Below are positions 19,972 through 29,781 of a stretch of 64,000 nucleotides of DNA, one piece after another. Below the pieces are notes generated by a model. The model had not been told where the DNA came from. It did no database searches and was given only the letters and a program-made list of their open reading frames with translations. The stretch spans positions 21,177-85,176 of the forward strand of contig MEOF01000039.1 in the NCBI GenBank assembly GCA_001769505.1, in the 5' to 3' direction. The first letter of the stretch is position 1, and each line of letters opens with the position of its first letter. The position numbers and the translations under genes were made by a program. This DNA comes from Bacteroidetes bacterium GWF2_33_38 (GTDB taxonomy: Bacteria > Bacteroidota > Bacteroidia > Bacteroidales > GWF2-33-38).

Positions 19972-20108
19972 GTGAAAAACTAAAAACTAAAAGTGAAAAA
20001 TATTGAGAGATAAAGATAATTTGGATTTTAACTTTAGGCACTCCAAACTTCAAACTTTAGGCACTTTTCACGTTACAAACTTTATGAACTTTAAAACTTT
20101 ACAAACTA

Positions 20109-21143
20109 ATGAGTAATTGGAAAAACTATCAAAAAGAAATTTGCGACGATAATTTTTATTATGCAAGAAGTTGTATTCGTCAGAATTTTTTTCCTGGTTC
20201 AGAAAATATTTTTGTAAAAATATTGCGTGAAGTTTTGAATAAAAATGTTTACGACGATGCTGAACATACAACCTGCACTGGAATTGGATATCATTCTGAT
20301 GTTGTTCCATTTGAAACAATTCAAACCGTTGTAGCTCGAAATTTTAGTTTAATGTCGAACAAAGGATTTGAAAATTTGGCAATTTCTTGCGTTACATCTT
20401 TCGGAATTTATACCGAAATAACCGAAACATGGAAACATTTTCCTGAAGAAGAACAAAAAATTCGTGGATTTTTGAAAAAATCTACCAATCGAGAATTTAT
20501 TCAACCGCTAATAATGTCACACTGCAGTGATATTTTTTACAAATTTAGAAACGAAATTTTCGAAAAAGCAAAATATTCATTGGTTAACAAAAACACAGGA
20601 AAACCGCTAAAAGTTGTTGAACATATTGGATGTCATTATGCAAAAATGTTTCCCGAAAAAGGAGTTGGTGGAGCAGAATTTCCTCAAGTTTTAGCTGGAA
20701 TGATTACTGCTTGGGGTGGCGAAGTTGTTGATTATCCTGAACGCAGACACTGTTGTGGCTTTGGTTTTCGACAATATTTGGTAAAAGCAAATCGTGGATA
20801 TTCAATTTCAAATTCGATTAAAAAGTTTGAAGCAATGAAACCTTACAAACCCGATTTTATTGTTGCAAATTGTCCTGGTTGTGCAATGTTTATGGATAAA
20901 TGGCAATACACAGCAAAAGAAATGAACGGCGAAACTTATGGCGAAAACGGCGAACAAATTCCTGTTTTAACTTACGAAGAAATGGCTGGTTTGGTTCTTG
21001 GATATAATCCTTGGGATTTAGGTTTACAAATGCATCAAATTGATTGTGAACCACTTTTGAAAAAAATGCATTATGAATATAATCCTGAAGATAAATTTAG
21101 AAATTTGAAGGGCGAAAAAATTGGAGAAGAGGCAAAAGGTTAA
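20109..21143 (+). CDS. Heterodisulfide reductase subunit B-like (CCG domain)
   Basis: IGCHYAKMFP...RRHCCGFGF...IVANCPGCAMFMDKWQ; CTGIGYHSDVVPFETIQTVVARN. Confidence 0.85.
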   Translation: MSNWKNYQKEICDDNFYYARSCIRQNFFPGSENIFVKILREVLNKNVYDDAEHTTCTGIGYHSDVVPFETIQTVVARNFSLMSNKGFENLAISCVTSFGIYTEITETWKHFPEEEQKIRGFLKKSTNREFIQPLIMSHCSDIFYKFRNEIFEKAKYSLVNKNTGKPLKVVEHIGCHYAKMFPEKGVGGAEFPQVLAGMITAWGGEVVDYPERRHCCGFGFRQYLVKANRGYSISNSIKKFEAMKPYKPDFIVANCPGCAMFMDKWQYTAKEMNGETYGENGEQIPVLTYEEMAGLVLGYNPWDLGLQMHQIDCEPLLKKMHYEYNPEDKFRNLKGEKIGEEAKG

Positions 21144-21277
21144 AGGCATAAGGCAAAAGAGAGAATTCAGAATTCAGGAGACAGAAGTCAGAAGTTGGAA
21201 ATTAGAAGTTGGAAAATAGAATTCAGAATAAAATTGCTAATTGATAATTATTAATTGATAATTGAGGGGCTAAAAAA

Positions 21278-22300
21278 ATGAAAAGCGTAATTGTAATTGG
21301 TGGCGGTATTGCAGGAGTTGAAACAGCAAATCAACTTTCGATGTTTGGACACAAAGTTTTGTTGCTCGAAAAAGATGCAGAATTGGGTGGAAAAATAAAT
21401 AATTGGCATTGTTTATTTCCAAATTTGAGAGATGCAAGCGAAATAAAATCGTACATAAATAAAATTGCTGACGAAAATCGTTTTGCAATAAATAGAAACA
21501 CCGAAATTGTAAAATTCACAAAAAATAATCAACTTCATCCAATTGACCAAAATGGCGATGAATACGAAGCTGATGCTGTAGTTTTAGCAACAGGTTTTAA
21601 ACTTTTTAGAGCCGAACGAAAAGAAGAATATGGTTACAATATTTACAAAAATGTAATCACATCTGCTGATTTGGAACGAAAATTCAACGAAAAAAGTTTA
21701 GATACAAAAAATCCGCCAAGGCGAATTGCCATTGTGCATTGCGTAGGTTCTCGTGACGAAAAATCGGGAAACCACTATTGTTCAAAAGTTTGTTGCATTA
21801 CAGGCGTGAAACAAGCCATAGAATTAAAAAAAACATTTCCTGACGCTGAAATAATTTGCTTTTATATGGATTTGCGTATGCACGGAAAAGGCTACGAAGA
21901 ATTGTATCGTGAAGCACAAGAAAAATATTTCGTGCAATTTATTCGTGGACGAGTTTCTGAAGCATCAGAAAATATTGATAAATCAATTCAAATTAAAGCT
22001 GAAGATACACTTTCGGGAAAACCGTTAAAAATGACTGTTGATATGATGGTTTTGTTGGTTGGAATGGAAATGGAAAAAACATCAGTTTCGTTGGTTTCTG
22101 GTTGCAATGTTGAATTTGGAAACAATCGTTTTTTCAACGTAAAAGACGAATTTACACAACCAAATAGCACTTTAGAAAAAAATATTTTTGTTGCAGGAGC
22201 TTGTTCATCGCCAATGAATATTTCGGAAGCAATTTTGAGTGCAAGATCAACAGCTGTGGAAGTAAATAAATATCTAGGTAATATGGAAATAAAGGTATAA
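21278..22300 (+). CDS. HdrA/QmoA-like FAD protein (short form)
   Basis: VIVIGGGIAGVETANQLSMFGHKVLLLEKDAELGGKINNWHCLFPNLRDASEI; IVHCVGSRDE...YCSKVCCITGVKQAIELKKTFPDAEIICFYMDLRMHGKGYEELYREAQE; FVAGACSSPMNISEAILSARSTAVEVNKYL. Confidence 0.85.
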   Translation: MKSVIVIGGGIAGVETANQLSMFGHKVLLLEKDAELGGKINNWHCLFPNLRDASEIKSYINKIADENRFAINRNTEIVKFTKNNQLHPIDQNGDEYEADAVVLATGFKLFRAERKEEYGYNIYKNVITSADLERKFNEKSLDTKNPPRRIAIVHCVGSRDEKSGNHYCSKVCCITGVKQAIELKKTFPDAEIICFYMDLRMHGKGYEELYREAQEKYFVQFIRGRVSEASENIDKSIQIKAEDTLSGKPLKMTVDMMVLLVGMEMEKTSVSLVSGCNVEFGNNRFFNVKDEFTQPNSTLEKNIFVAGACSSPMNISEAILSARSTAVEVNKYLGNMEIKV

Positions 22301-22380
22301 GGATATAAGGGAATAAGTAGAGAAATTCATCGTTGATTTTCCTTATTTCCTCTATAACCCTATTTCCCTATATCCTTTTA
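22292..22380. repeat. Imperfect inverted repeat in hdrA-hdrC intergenic spacer
   Basis: AAGGATATAAGGGAATAAG (22299-22317) versus CCCTATTTCCCTATATCCTT (22358-22377), reverse complement AAGGATATAGGGAAATAGGG. Confidence 0.5.
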
Positions 22381-22417
22381 CTCATAACTTTTCACTCATA
22401 ACTCTTAACTTAACAAA

Positions 22418-22750
22418 ATGGATTTCGGATTTGCACCAATAAAAACACGAGCAATAAATTACGACAAAAACGATGATAGAATTATTCATTATGTTTTGTC
22501 GCACGATGCATCGTTTAATGTTTGTCTTTCGTGTGGAAGTTGCACTGCGACTTGCATTGCAGGAAGTTTGACAAATTTCAATATTCGCAAAATGAACACT
22601 TTACTTCGTCGTGGCGAACCCGAAGGTTTGGAAATTGAAGTGAACAAATGTATGTTGTGCGGAAAATGTCATTTGGTTTGCCCACGTGGAATTAACACAC
22701 GAAATGTAATTATGCTGATTAAGAAAGCAATTTCTGAAATGAAAAAATAA
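22418..22750 (+). CDS. HdrC-like 4Fe-4S protein (second copy)
   Basis: CLSCGSCTATCIAGSLTNFNIRKMNTLLRRG; CMLCGKCHLVCPRGINTRNVIMLIKKAI. Confidence 0.85.
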   Translation: MDFGFAPIKTRAINYDKNDDRIIHYVLSHDASFNVCLSCGSCTATCIAGSLTNFNIRKMNTLLRRGEPEGLEIEVNKCMLCGKCHLVCPRGINTRNVIMLIKKAISEMKK

Positions 22751-22756
22751 AAAACT

Positions 22757-24511
22757 ATGTATTTCAACTATTTCATAATACCATTTTTTATCGGATTGTT
22801 AATTTTATTAGCAATTGTTTTTGTTCGATTTTCAGTTTGGATTGGAAGTCTTTCGAGATTGGAACACAAACGAATTTTGAAAAATATTTTCACTACAAAA
22901 ACACTTTCAGCCATTAAAGAAAGCTTTGTTGAAGGCTTGTTGCATCGCAAAATTTTCAAAACAAATCCTGTTTTGGGATATATGCACATGAGTTTGGCAT
23001 TTGGTTGGTTTTTATTGATTGTAGTTGGTCATATCGAAGCATTTGTACATTTCAATTCCGTTTTAGTTTCATCGCATATTCCAATTTTTTATCGATTTTT
23101 TATTACCGACGACCATTCAACATTTTTTCCATTTCTAATGGATTTACTTTTGCTGATGGTGCTTTCGGGCGTGGCTTTGGCGTATTTCAAACGTTTCAAT
23201 AAAAAAGCATTTGGAATGAAAAAAACTACCAAACTTAAAGCTCACGATTACATTGCTTTATCGTTTTTGTGGTTCGTTTTTCCATTGCGATTTTTAGCCG
23301 AAAGTTTCTCGGCAGGAATTCATCACAATGGAAGTTTTTTGACACAAACCGCAGGAAATTTTTTCGCAAATTTTCTTCCTTTAGATACACTTGCTTTGCC
23401 AACTTGGTGGGCATATTCGTTCGCTTTGGGCGGATTTTTTGTTGCACTTCCAACATCGAGATATATGCACATCCCGACAGAAATTTTGTTCATTTTCTTG
23501 AAACATTACGGAATAAAACTCAAAAAATCGTACAACGCATATTCACGAGTTCAAGTAAATTCGTGTTCGCGATGCGGAATTTGCATAAACAAATGTCCAT
23601 TATTGGATGCAAATATTACCACAACGCAATCGGTTTATATGCTTACAAAATTGCGTAAAAACGATTTGAGCGACGAAACTTTGTTCAATTGTTTGTTGTG
23701 CGGACAATGTCAAAATGCTTGTCCGGTTGACATCGGCTTGAACGATATTAGAACTTCTCGACGAATTCTTACCACCAAAGAATACAATTCTACCTACGAT
23801 TATTTAGAAAATAAAATTCACAAAAAAGCCGATGTAATCTACTTTGCAGGATGTATGACGCACTTAACTCCTGCCATAAAAAAATCGATGGTCGATATTT
23901 TTAACCACGTTGGTGCAAATTATTGGTTTATGGACGAAAACGAAGCTGCTTGTTGCGGACGACCGCTGATGACTGCTGGACAAAACCAAGCAGCACAAAA
24001 ATTAATTATTCAAAATCAACAAGATATTTTGGCTTCGGGAGCTAAAACTTTGGTTTTATCTTGCCCAATATGTTACAAAACTTTTAACGAAGATTATAAT
24101 TTGGGCGATATTAGAATTTTACATCATTCTGAATATATTTTGGAACTAATAAATGCAAATAAATTGCCAATAAATCAAACATTTACATCGGCTATTTATC
24201 ACGACCCTTGCGAGTTAGGACGTGGAAGCGGAATTTACGAACAACCACGCGAAGTGCTAAAAAATTATGTGAATTTGGTTGAACCAAATCGTGAAAAAGA
24301 AGACGCTTTTTGCTGTGGAGGAAGTCTTTCTAACATAAAAATTCAAATGAACGAACGCAACGATATTCGCGATAAAGTTTTAGATAATTATGCCAAAACT
24401 CCAAGCGATTTGCTCATTACCGCTTGCCCATTGTGCAAAAAAACTTTCACCAAAGGAAAAGACATTGAAGTTAAAGATATTGCCGAAGTTGTTGCGATGG
24501 ATTTGAATTAG
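22757..24511 (+). CDS. Membrane-bound DsrMK/HdrDE-like fusion (cytochrome b-like TM region, 2x4Fe-4S, two CCG domains)
   Basis: N-terminal TM helices; CSRCGICINKCPLL and CLLCGQCQNACPVD; ACCGRPLMTAG...CPICYKTF; HDPCELGRGSGIYEQPREVL...FCCGG...CPLCKKTF. Confidence 0.83.
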   Translation: MYFNYFIIPFFIGLLILLAIVFVRFSVWIGSLSRLEHKRILKNIFTTKTLSAIKESFVEGLLHRKIFKTNPVLGYMHMSLAFGWFLLIVVGHIEAFVHFNSVLVSSHIPIFYRFFITDDHSTFFPFLMDLLLLMVLSGVALAYFKRFNKKAFGMKKTTKLKAHDYIALSFLWFVFPLRFLAESFSAGIHHNGSFLTQTAGNFFANFLPLDTLALPTWWAYSFALGGFFVALPTSRYMHIPTEILFIFLKHYGIKLKKSYNAYSRVQVNSCSRCGICINKCPLLDANITTTQSVYMLTKLRKNDLSDETLFNCLLCGQCQNACPVDIGLNDIRTSRRILTTKEYNSTYDYLENKIHKKADVIYFAGCMTHLTPAIKKSMVDIFNHVGANYWFMDENEAACCGRPLMTAGQNQAAQKLIIQNQQDILASGAKTLVLSCPICYKTFNEDYNLGDIRILHHSEYILELINANKLPINQTFTSAIYHDPCELGRGSGIYEQPREVLKNYVNLVEPNREKEDAFCCGGSLSNIKIQMNERNDIRDKVLDNYAKTPSDLLITACPLCKKTFTKGKDIEVKDIAEVVAMDLN

Positions 24512-24538
24512 ATTCAAATTATTCAATGTTGTTCGGTT

Positions 24539-24610
24539 GTCATTTCGACCAAAGGGAGAAATCTCAAACTTTAAGAAAAAATTAGATTTCTCACATACGT
24601 TCGAAATGAT
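24539..24610. repeat. REP-like imperfect palindrome
   Basis: GTCATTTCGACCAAAGGGAGAAATCT (24539-24564) versus AGATTTCTCACATACGTTCGAAATGAT (24584-24610); lies between convergent genes. Confidence 0.6.
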
Positions 24611-24683
24611 AAAAATAGTGTAAGGTTCTAAGCAATCTTAAAATATTTGATTTTGAAAAATATGAATGAACAAGCGTATAAAA

Positions 24684-26246
24684 TTACTCCAGCTTTAATC
24701 CGCCAAATTTTGATGTTTTCCCCATTATACCTTCAACAAGGAACAAATTATTTAGTCTATAAAATGTTTTGGGAGAAAACATATATTTTATGTTTTCAGA
24801 ATCATACAAACGAACTTTGTCAACCGTTCCGTCCATATAAATGGTTAAAAGGGTAGCAACACCTTTTGCCGGGCGTTTCATTTCTTTAACATCGGCAACA
24901 GAGTTTATGGTTAAATTCGAAGGATTGTCCATGAAAAGCACTTTAACTTTATCGCCGTATGGAGTCGAAGCAGCAGCAAACGATAGGTAAAACTCGTTAT
25001 CGTTTATGCTTTGCTGATTTTTAGGAATACGAGATGACCATAATACTTTTCCATCTTTGTCGGCACAAGCAGCAATAATATCGTTTTGATTGTAGTAGAA
25101 TATTTTTTCTTCTGCCTTTGTTTTTGGATCAATCAATACTTTTGTTGTGTTAAAATGCTGTTCGGCTAAAAATACAGTGTATCCATTTTGGGTGAAGAGA
25201 ATATTCTTAAGATTAAATCTGTAATAATCTTCTAAGTTTTCTCCATTGCGGGGATCGGCAAATTCAGCAATCATCTCACGCGAAAACAATGCCGATGTGT
25301 TTTTTTCTACCTTCAAGGTTTTAGGGTCAATTTTATTGTAAAAAACACCAGTATAGTTTGGAGAAGATTTTGGAATAATAAACCCGAATGCAATAAGATT
25401 TTCTTGTGCGTCAACCGAAATCATAAAGTCTGATGCAATATATTTTTCAATTAAAATGGTAATTGTTTCGAATGCTTCGGTATGTTTGTTATAAATCAAA
25501 ATCAAATCATCGTATTTTTTAACTCTCGCAGCCTTAGTTGATACTTGTTCGGCTTTAATGGCAAAAAACAATCGTCCACTTTTTCCGTATTCAATTTGAG
25601 TAATCGAAAAATTTCGCCCAGTCAATGGAAGTTCTAACGATTTGTCAAGAACCAAATTCAAACTTGAGTCAAAAATTTTAATTTTTACGGCTTGTCCGCT
25701 GTATTTTTCAAAAGAGTTTAATGCAGTAACCATAATTTGGTTATCGGCTAAAAGTTTAACATCAAATTTTTCGGTATCGGAATTAGCTAACGATAAACTT
25801 CCTATCAAAATAGGCTGACCATCAAGAGTTCCGTCTTCTTTTAATTTTTGAATGTAAGCCGAACGCATTTTTTTCTTGGTATCGGTTACGGTTGTTATAA
25901 GAACTAATTTACTGTTTATGTAAAATAAATCTAAAAATTCAGAAAACATTCCATCAACTGTAGGCAAAAATACTTGAACCGAAGTTTCGTATTCGTAGTT
26001 TAAACTTGCATAATAATCTAAAAAGATATTTCCGTTATCAATTGTATAGTTTCCTGTAGTTTTTAAAACATAAAAGCCATCGGCATCATGTCCAATAACT
26101 CGATTGTTATATTCTCCTTTCGAATATTCGGTAATAGGACCCCATTCAATTTCGGGCGATTGAGCAAAAGCTAACGAACTTAAAAGAGTGATACAAAGTA
26201 TAAAACAGATAGTTTTCATGATGACGTTTTTTATTTTAAATAGCAA
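24684..26246 (-). CDS. Secreted protein of unknown function
   Basis: Long ORF with signal peptide (ICFILCITLLSSLAFAQ). Confidence 0.7.
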   Translation of the reverse strand: MLFKIKNVIMKTICFILCITLLSSLAFAQSPEIEWGPITEYSKGEYNNRVIGHDADGFYVLKTTGNYTIDNGNIFLDYYASLNYEYETSVQVFLPTVDGMFSEFLDLFYINSKLVLITTVTDTKKKMRSAYIQKLKEDGTLDGQPILIGSLSLANSDTEKFDVKLLADNQIMVTALNSFEKYSGQAVKIKIFDSSLNLVLDKSLELPLTGRNFSITQIEYGKSGRLFFAIKAEQVSTKAARVKKYDDLILIYNKHTEAFETITILIEKYIASDFMISVDAQENLIAFGFIIPKSSPNYTGVFYNKIDPKTLKVEKNTSALFSREMIAEFADPRNGENLEDYYRFNLKNILFTQNGYTVFLAEQHFNTTKVLIDPKTKAEEKIFYYNQNDIIAACADKDGKVLWSSRIPKNQQSINDNEFYLSFAAASTPYGDKVKVLFMDNPSNLTINSVADVKEMKRPAKGVATLLTIYMDGTVDKVRLYDSENIKYMFSPKTFYRLNNLFLVEGIMGKTSKFGGLKLE

Positions 26247-26376
26247 AATAAAGTAAAATTTTTATTAAAAAAAATATAATCTAACATGTGTTAACGGAAA
26301 CATGATGAAATTTAGTATAGCAACGATTTGATATTTAAGTAAATAATCTCGAAAATATAACAAATTCTCGCAAAAA

Positions 26377-27399
26377 TCAAAAAAGTAAACCTTGTTTGTT
26401 TGGGTCGGTTAATCCTAAGTGTTTATATGCAAATTCAGTAACTTCTCTTCCCCGAGGAGTTCGCTTAATGTATCCTTCTTTAATTAAAAAAGGTTCGTAA
26501 ACTTCCTCAATTGTTCCGGCTTCTTCACCAACGGCGGTTGCAATGGTTGTAAGTCCAACGGGACCACCTTTAAACTTGTCGATAATGGTCGAAAGAATTT
26601 TATTGTCCATTTCGTCGAGTCCGTGTTGGTCGATTTGCAATGCATTGAGCGAATATTTTGCAATTTCAACATCAATGGTTCCACTTCCTTTTACTTGAGC
26701 AAAGTCTCGAACACGTCGTAAAAGAGCATTGGCAATACGAGGCGTTCCTCGACTTCGTGATGCTATTTCGTAAGCTGCATTATCGTTGATAGGCACATTC
26801 AGAATTTTGGCCGAACGTTTAACAATTTTATTTAAAATTTCGGTATCGTAATATTCGAGATTTAAGTTTATTCCAAATCTTGCTCTTAGTGGGCTTGTGA
26901 GAAGTCCGGCACGAGTTGTTGCCCCAATCAAGGTAAATGGATTCAGTGTAAGTTGAAGTGAACGAGCATTGGGTCCTTTATCAATCATTATATCGATGCG
27001 ATAATCTTCCATTGCTGAATACAAATACTCTTCGACAATCGGGCTTAAGCGATGAATTTCGTCGATAAATAAAACGTCGCCCGATTCAAGATTTGTAAGC
27101 AAACCAGCTAAGTCGCCCGGTTTGTCGAGAACAGGACCTGATGTTAGTTTCAAACTAACGGCCATTTCGTTTGCGATAATATTTGCTAAGGTCGTTTTTC
27201 CAAGCCCTGGAGGGCCATGAAGTAAAACATGATCGAGTGATTCGCCTCGTTGTTTTGCCGCTTCGACAAATATTTTAAGATTGTCGGTAATTTTTGTTTG
27301 TCCTGAAAAATCAGAGAATTCAAGCGGGCGGAGTTGTTTTTCAAGCTCCTTATCTTTTTCTGACCAATCTTCTTCTCTTACATTTATATCTTCGCTCAT
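26377..27399 (-). CDS. ruvB: Holliday junction branch-migration helicase RuvB
   Basis: [84 protein letters not shown]. Confidence 0.97.
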   Translation of the reverse strand: MSEDINVREEDWSEKDKELEKQLRPLEFSDFSGQTKITDNLKIFVEAAKQRGESLDHVLLHGPPGLGKTTLANIIANEMAVSLKLTSGPVLDKPGDLAGLLTNLESGDVLFIDEIHRLSPIVEEYLYSAMEDYRIDIMIDKGPNARSLQLTLNPFTLIGATTRAGLLTSPLRARFGINLNLEYYDTEILNKIVKRSAKILNVPINDNAAYEIASRSRGTPRIANALLRRVRDFAQVKGSGTIDVEIAKYSLNALQIDQHGLDEMDNKILSTIIDKFKGGPVGLTTIATAVGEEAGTIEEVYEPFLIKEGYIKRTPRGREVTEFAYKHLGLTDPNKQGLLF

Positions 27400-28064
27400 T
27401 TTGTTTCTTTTTTTCGAAATACTCCTCTATAAATCTCGCCCAAAAATATTTTCAATTTAAAAATAATAATCGGAGAATTAAAATTTTCGGAGATTAATTT
27501 ATTGTTTATCAACATTAGCCTATATCCGACTCCTGCACCAATTCCAACATAGGGAATTATTTTGTAATGCCCCTCGAAATTGGTTTCGTAAATTAACACA
27601 TTTCTTTTCGATATTTGGCTGGTAACATTTGTTGCAAATGGTAAAAATCCATCTTTTCCACCAATATCGTATCGCGAATTTCCGTACCCTATTTGCATTG
27701 GGATACTAAATTCCCATTTTCGAGTTTTATAAACAACATATTCGACAAAAACAGCAAGATATGACATTCGCAGAAATGACGGAAGCGTATCAATGACGAT
27801 TCCCATGCTATCGACAAAATAATTTTCTTTTACGCTTGATTCTAACGAATGCCAGCCAGCTCCAAATCTGTATTTATCGCCAAAGTCAATTCCTATTTTT
27901 AATCCTAAAATTCGAGCACTATTGTTTGAAACGTATGAATATCGATTGTCAAATTTAAAAACCAATTTTGGCTTTTTATGTAAGCACGATTTTAATGTAT
28001 CGAAAAATTGTGCTTGAGAAAGTAGAACTTGAAAAACAAACAACAACACAATTAAAAATCTCAT
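27396..28064 (-). CDS. Secreted/outer-membrane protein of unknown function
   Basis: ORF with signal peptide adjoining ruvB. Confidence 0.6.
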   Translation of the reverse strand: MRFLIVLLFVFQVLLSQAQFFDTLKSCLHKKPKLVFKFDNRYSYVSNNSARILGLKIGIDFGDKYRFGAGWHSLESSVKENYFVDSMGIVIDTLPSFLRMSYLAVFVEYVVYKTRKWEFSIPMQIGYGNSRYDIGGKDGFLPFATNVTSQISKRNVLIYETNFEGHYKIIPYVGIGAGVGYRLMLINNKLISENFNSPIIIFKLKIFLGEIYRGVFRKKETK

Positions 28065-28079
28065 CGTTTACTCTCGGTT

Positions 28080-29618
28080 TTAGTTGTCCAATCCTCTTAT
28101 TTTCATTCCGTCGATTCTTTTTTCAATTCCGTTTTCGTAGGTAATAATTACCTTTATGTTGCCTTCGTCGTCGTATTTTTTCCAATTTCCGTTTTTGATT
28201 CCCATGTTATAATTGCCTTCCTCTTGTATTTTCCCGCTATCGAAATAAAATTTATGTTTTCCGTCGGCTTCGCCAAAATTATAGTTTCCTTGAAATTTCA
28301 ACTTCCCATTTGCATAATAATGTTTCCAGATTCCATCGGGTTGCCCGCCTTTATATTCACCTTCTTCGGTGTGGTCGCCGACATTATAAAACCAAATTCC
28401 TTCTTCCAATCCGTCGAAAAACTCTCCTTTGGTCATAATCTTTCCGGTTTCTGAGTATTCTATCATCATTCCTTCTTCTTTTCCGTTTACAAATGTTTCT
28501 TCTCGTTCGATATTTCCATTTTCGAAATACCAATTCCATAAACCTTCGGGATTTCCTTTTTTGTAACTTCCTTTTTGTTCGAGTTTCCCGCTTTTAAAAT
28601 AAAATCTCCACTCGCCAGTTTTCTTATCGTTTAGGTATTTACCCTCCGATTTTTTTTCGCCAGTTTCATAATAGTGTATCCAATCGCCTTGTCGTTTTCC
28701 TGTTTCATCAACAATTCCTGAGCCTAGTAATATTCCTATTTCGTTGTATTCTTCTGAGGCAACAATTATTCCTTCTTCGCTATATTCGCGATGGAAACCA
28801 ACGGGCTTGTTATCAATATAACTACCATTTTTTTTAACTTTTCCATTATCGAAATACGTATTTTTTATTTCTACTGTAATTGATTCTGCTTGTGCATTTT
28901 CTTCAATTACAACTCCATTTTGATAGCGTTGTAGTTTTATAACTTTCCCATTTTCGTTGTATTCGCGATAATATCCGTGAAGTTTTCCGTTGAGGTAATT
29001 TTCTTCAACCTTGAGTTTTAGCCCTGAGTAGAACGATTTCCATGTGCCTTGTTTAAGACCTCTTGAGCAAGTTCTGTTTATCTCTTCACGATTAATCGGA
29101 AAATCGTTTTTGTATTCAAGTATGGTAATAATTGTACTATCTTTTGAGAACTCAAGCCCTAAACCATTTTTTCGCCCTTTTTCAAATCGAAATTTTTTGT
29201 ATAACTTTCCATCGGGGTAATAGTAAAATGCGTCACCTTCCTTCGAATCGTTTACATAAAGCTCTTTTGAATCGAGCCAGCCAATAATGCTATCGTTTTC
29301 GGTTGGCTCATATTTATAGATGAAGTAATACCCGTTTTTTTTGCCAAAATAATAACTGATTCTTTCGGTAATATTTCCTTTTTCGTTGTAGAAGTTCCAA
29401 ATGCTGTCGAGCTGTTGATTTTTTCGAAGCCCTTCCGACTTAATTGTTCCGTTAACATAATAGGTTTTCCAATAACCATCGGGTTTTCCGTTAATCATAT
29501 TCCCCTCACTCGAAATTTGTCCATTGCCATAGTAAAAAATATTGTATCCATTAGGTACAATGTCTTGAGCAAAAATGCTTTGAAATGCGAAAATTAATAT
29601 GATTGTGAGTTTTTTCAA
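28080..29618 (-). CDS. MORN/YwqK-like repeat protein (secreted)
   Basis: About 15 repeats of the type YFENGNIEREETFVNGKEEG / YYANGKLKFQGNYNFGEADG. Confidence 0.8.
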   Translation of the reverse strand: MKKLTIILIFAFQSIFAQDIVPNGYNIFYYGNGQISSEGNMINGKPDGYWKTYYVNGTIKSEGLRKNQQLDSIWNFYNEKGNITERISYYFGKKNGYYFIYKYEPTENDSIIGWLDSKELYVNDSKEGDAFYYYPDGKLYKKFRFEKGRKNGLGLEFSKDSTIITILEYKNDFPINREEINRTCSRGLKQGTWKSFYSGLKLKVEENYLNGKLHGYYREYNENGKVIKLQRYQNGVVIEENAQAESITVEIKNTYFDNGKVKKNGSYIDNKPVGFHREYSEEGIIVASEEYNEIGILLGSGIVDETGKRQGDWIHYYETGEKKSEGKYLNDKKTGEWRFYFKSGKLEQKGSYKKGNPEGLWNWYFENGNIEREETFVNGKEEGMMIEYSETGKIMTKGEFFDGLEEGIWFYNVGDHTEEGEYKGGQPDGIWKHYYANGKLKFQGNYNFGEADGKHKFYFDSGKIQEEGNYNMGIKNGNWKKYDDEGNIKVIITYENGIEKRIDGMKIRGLDN

Positions 29619-29781
29619 TAGCTTAAGTATTTAATTATTTCGTATTTACACTATCATTTTTAACATTGGATGTTTTTCATTTCTTTTTTCACCTCCTCGT
29701 CCCGTATTTGACGGATAGTTCTCCAAATTCCCAAACCTATATGACTTATGTATATTTGCAGGTATTTTTTGAGTTTAATTT

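Noticed and set aside
23235-23658. Overlapping ORFs within the DsrMK-like fusion gene
   Set aside because: Low-complexity alternative frames inside a strongly supported CDS.
28080-29618. MORN/YwqK-like repeat protein as a toxin-antitoxin component
   Set aside because: Databases often label such repeats YwqK antitoxin, but no toxin partner is adjacent; repeat content alone does not support it.
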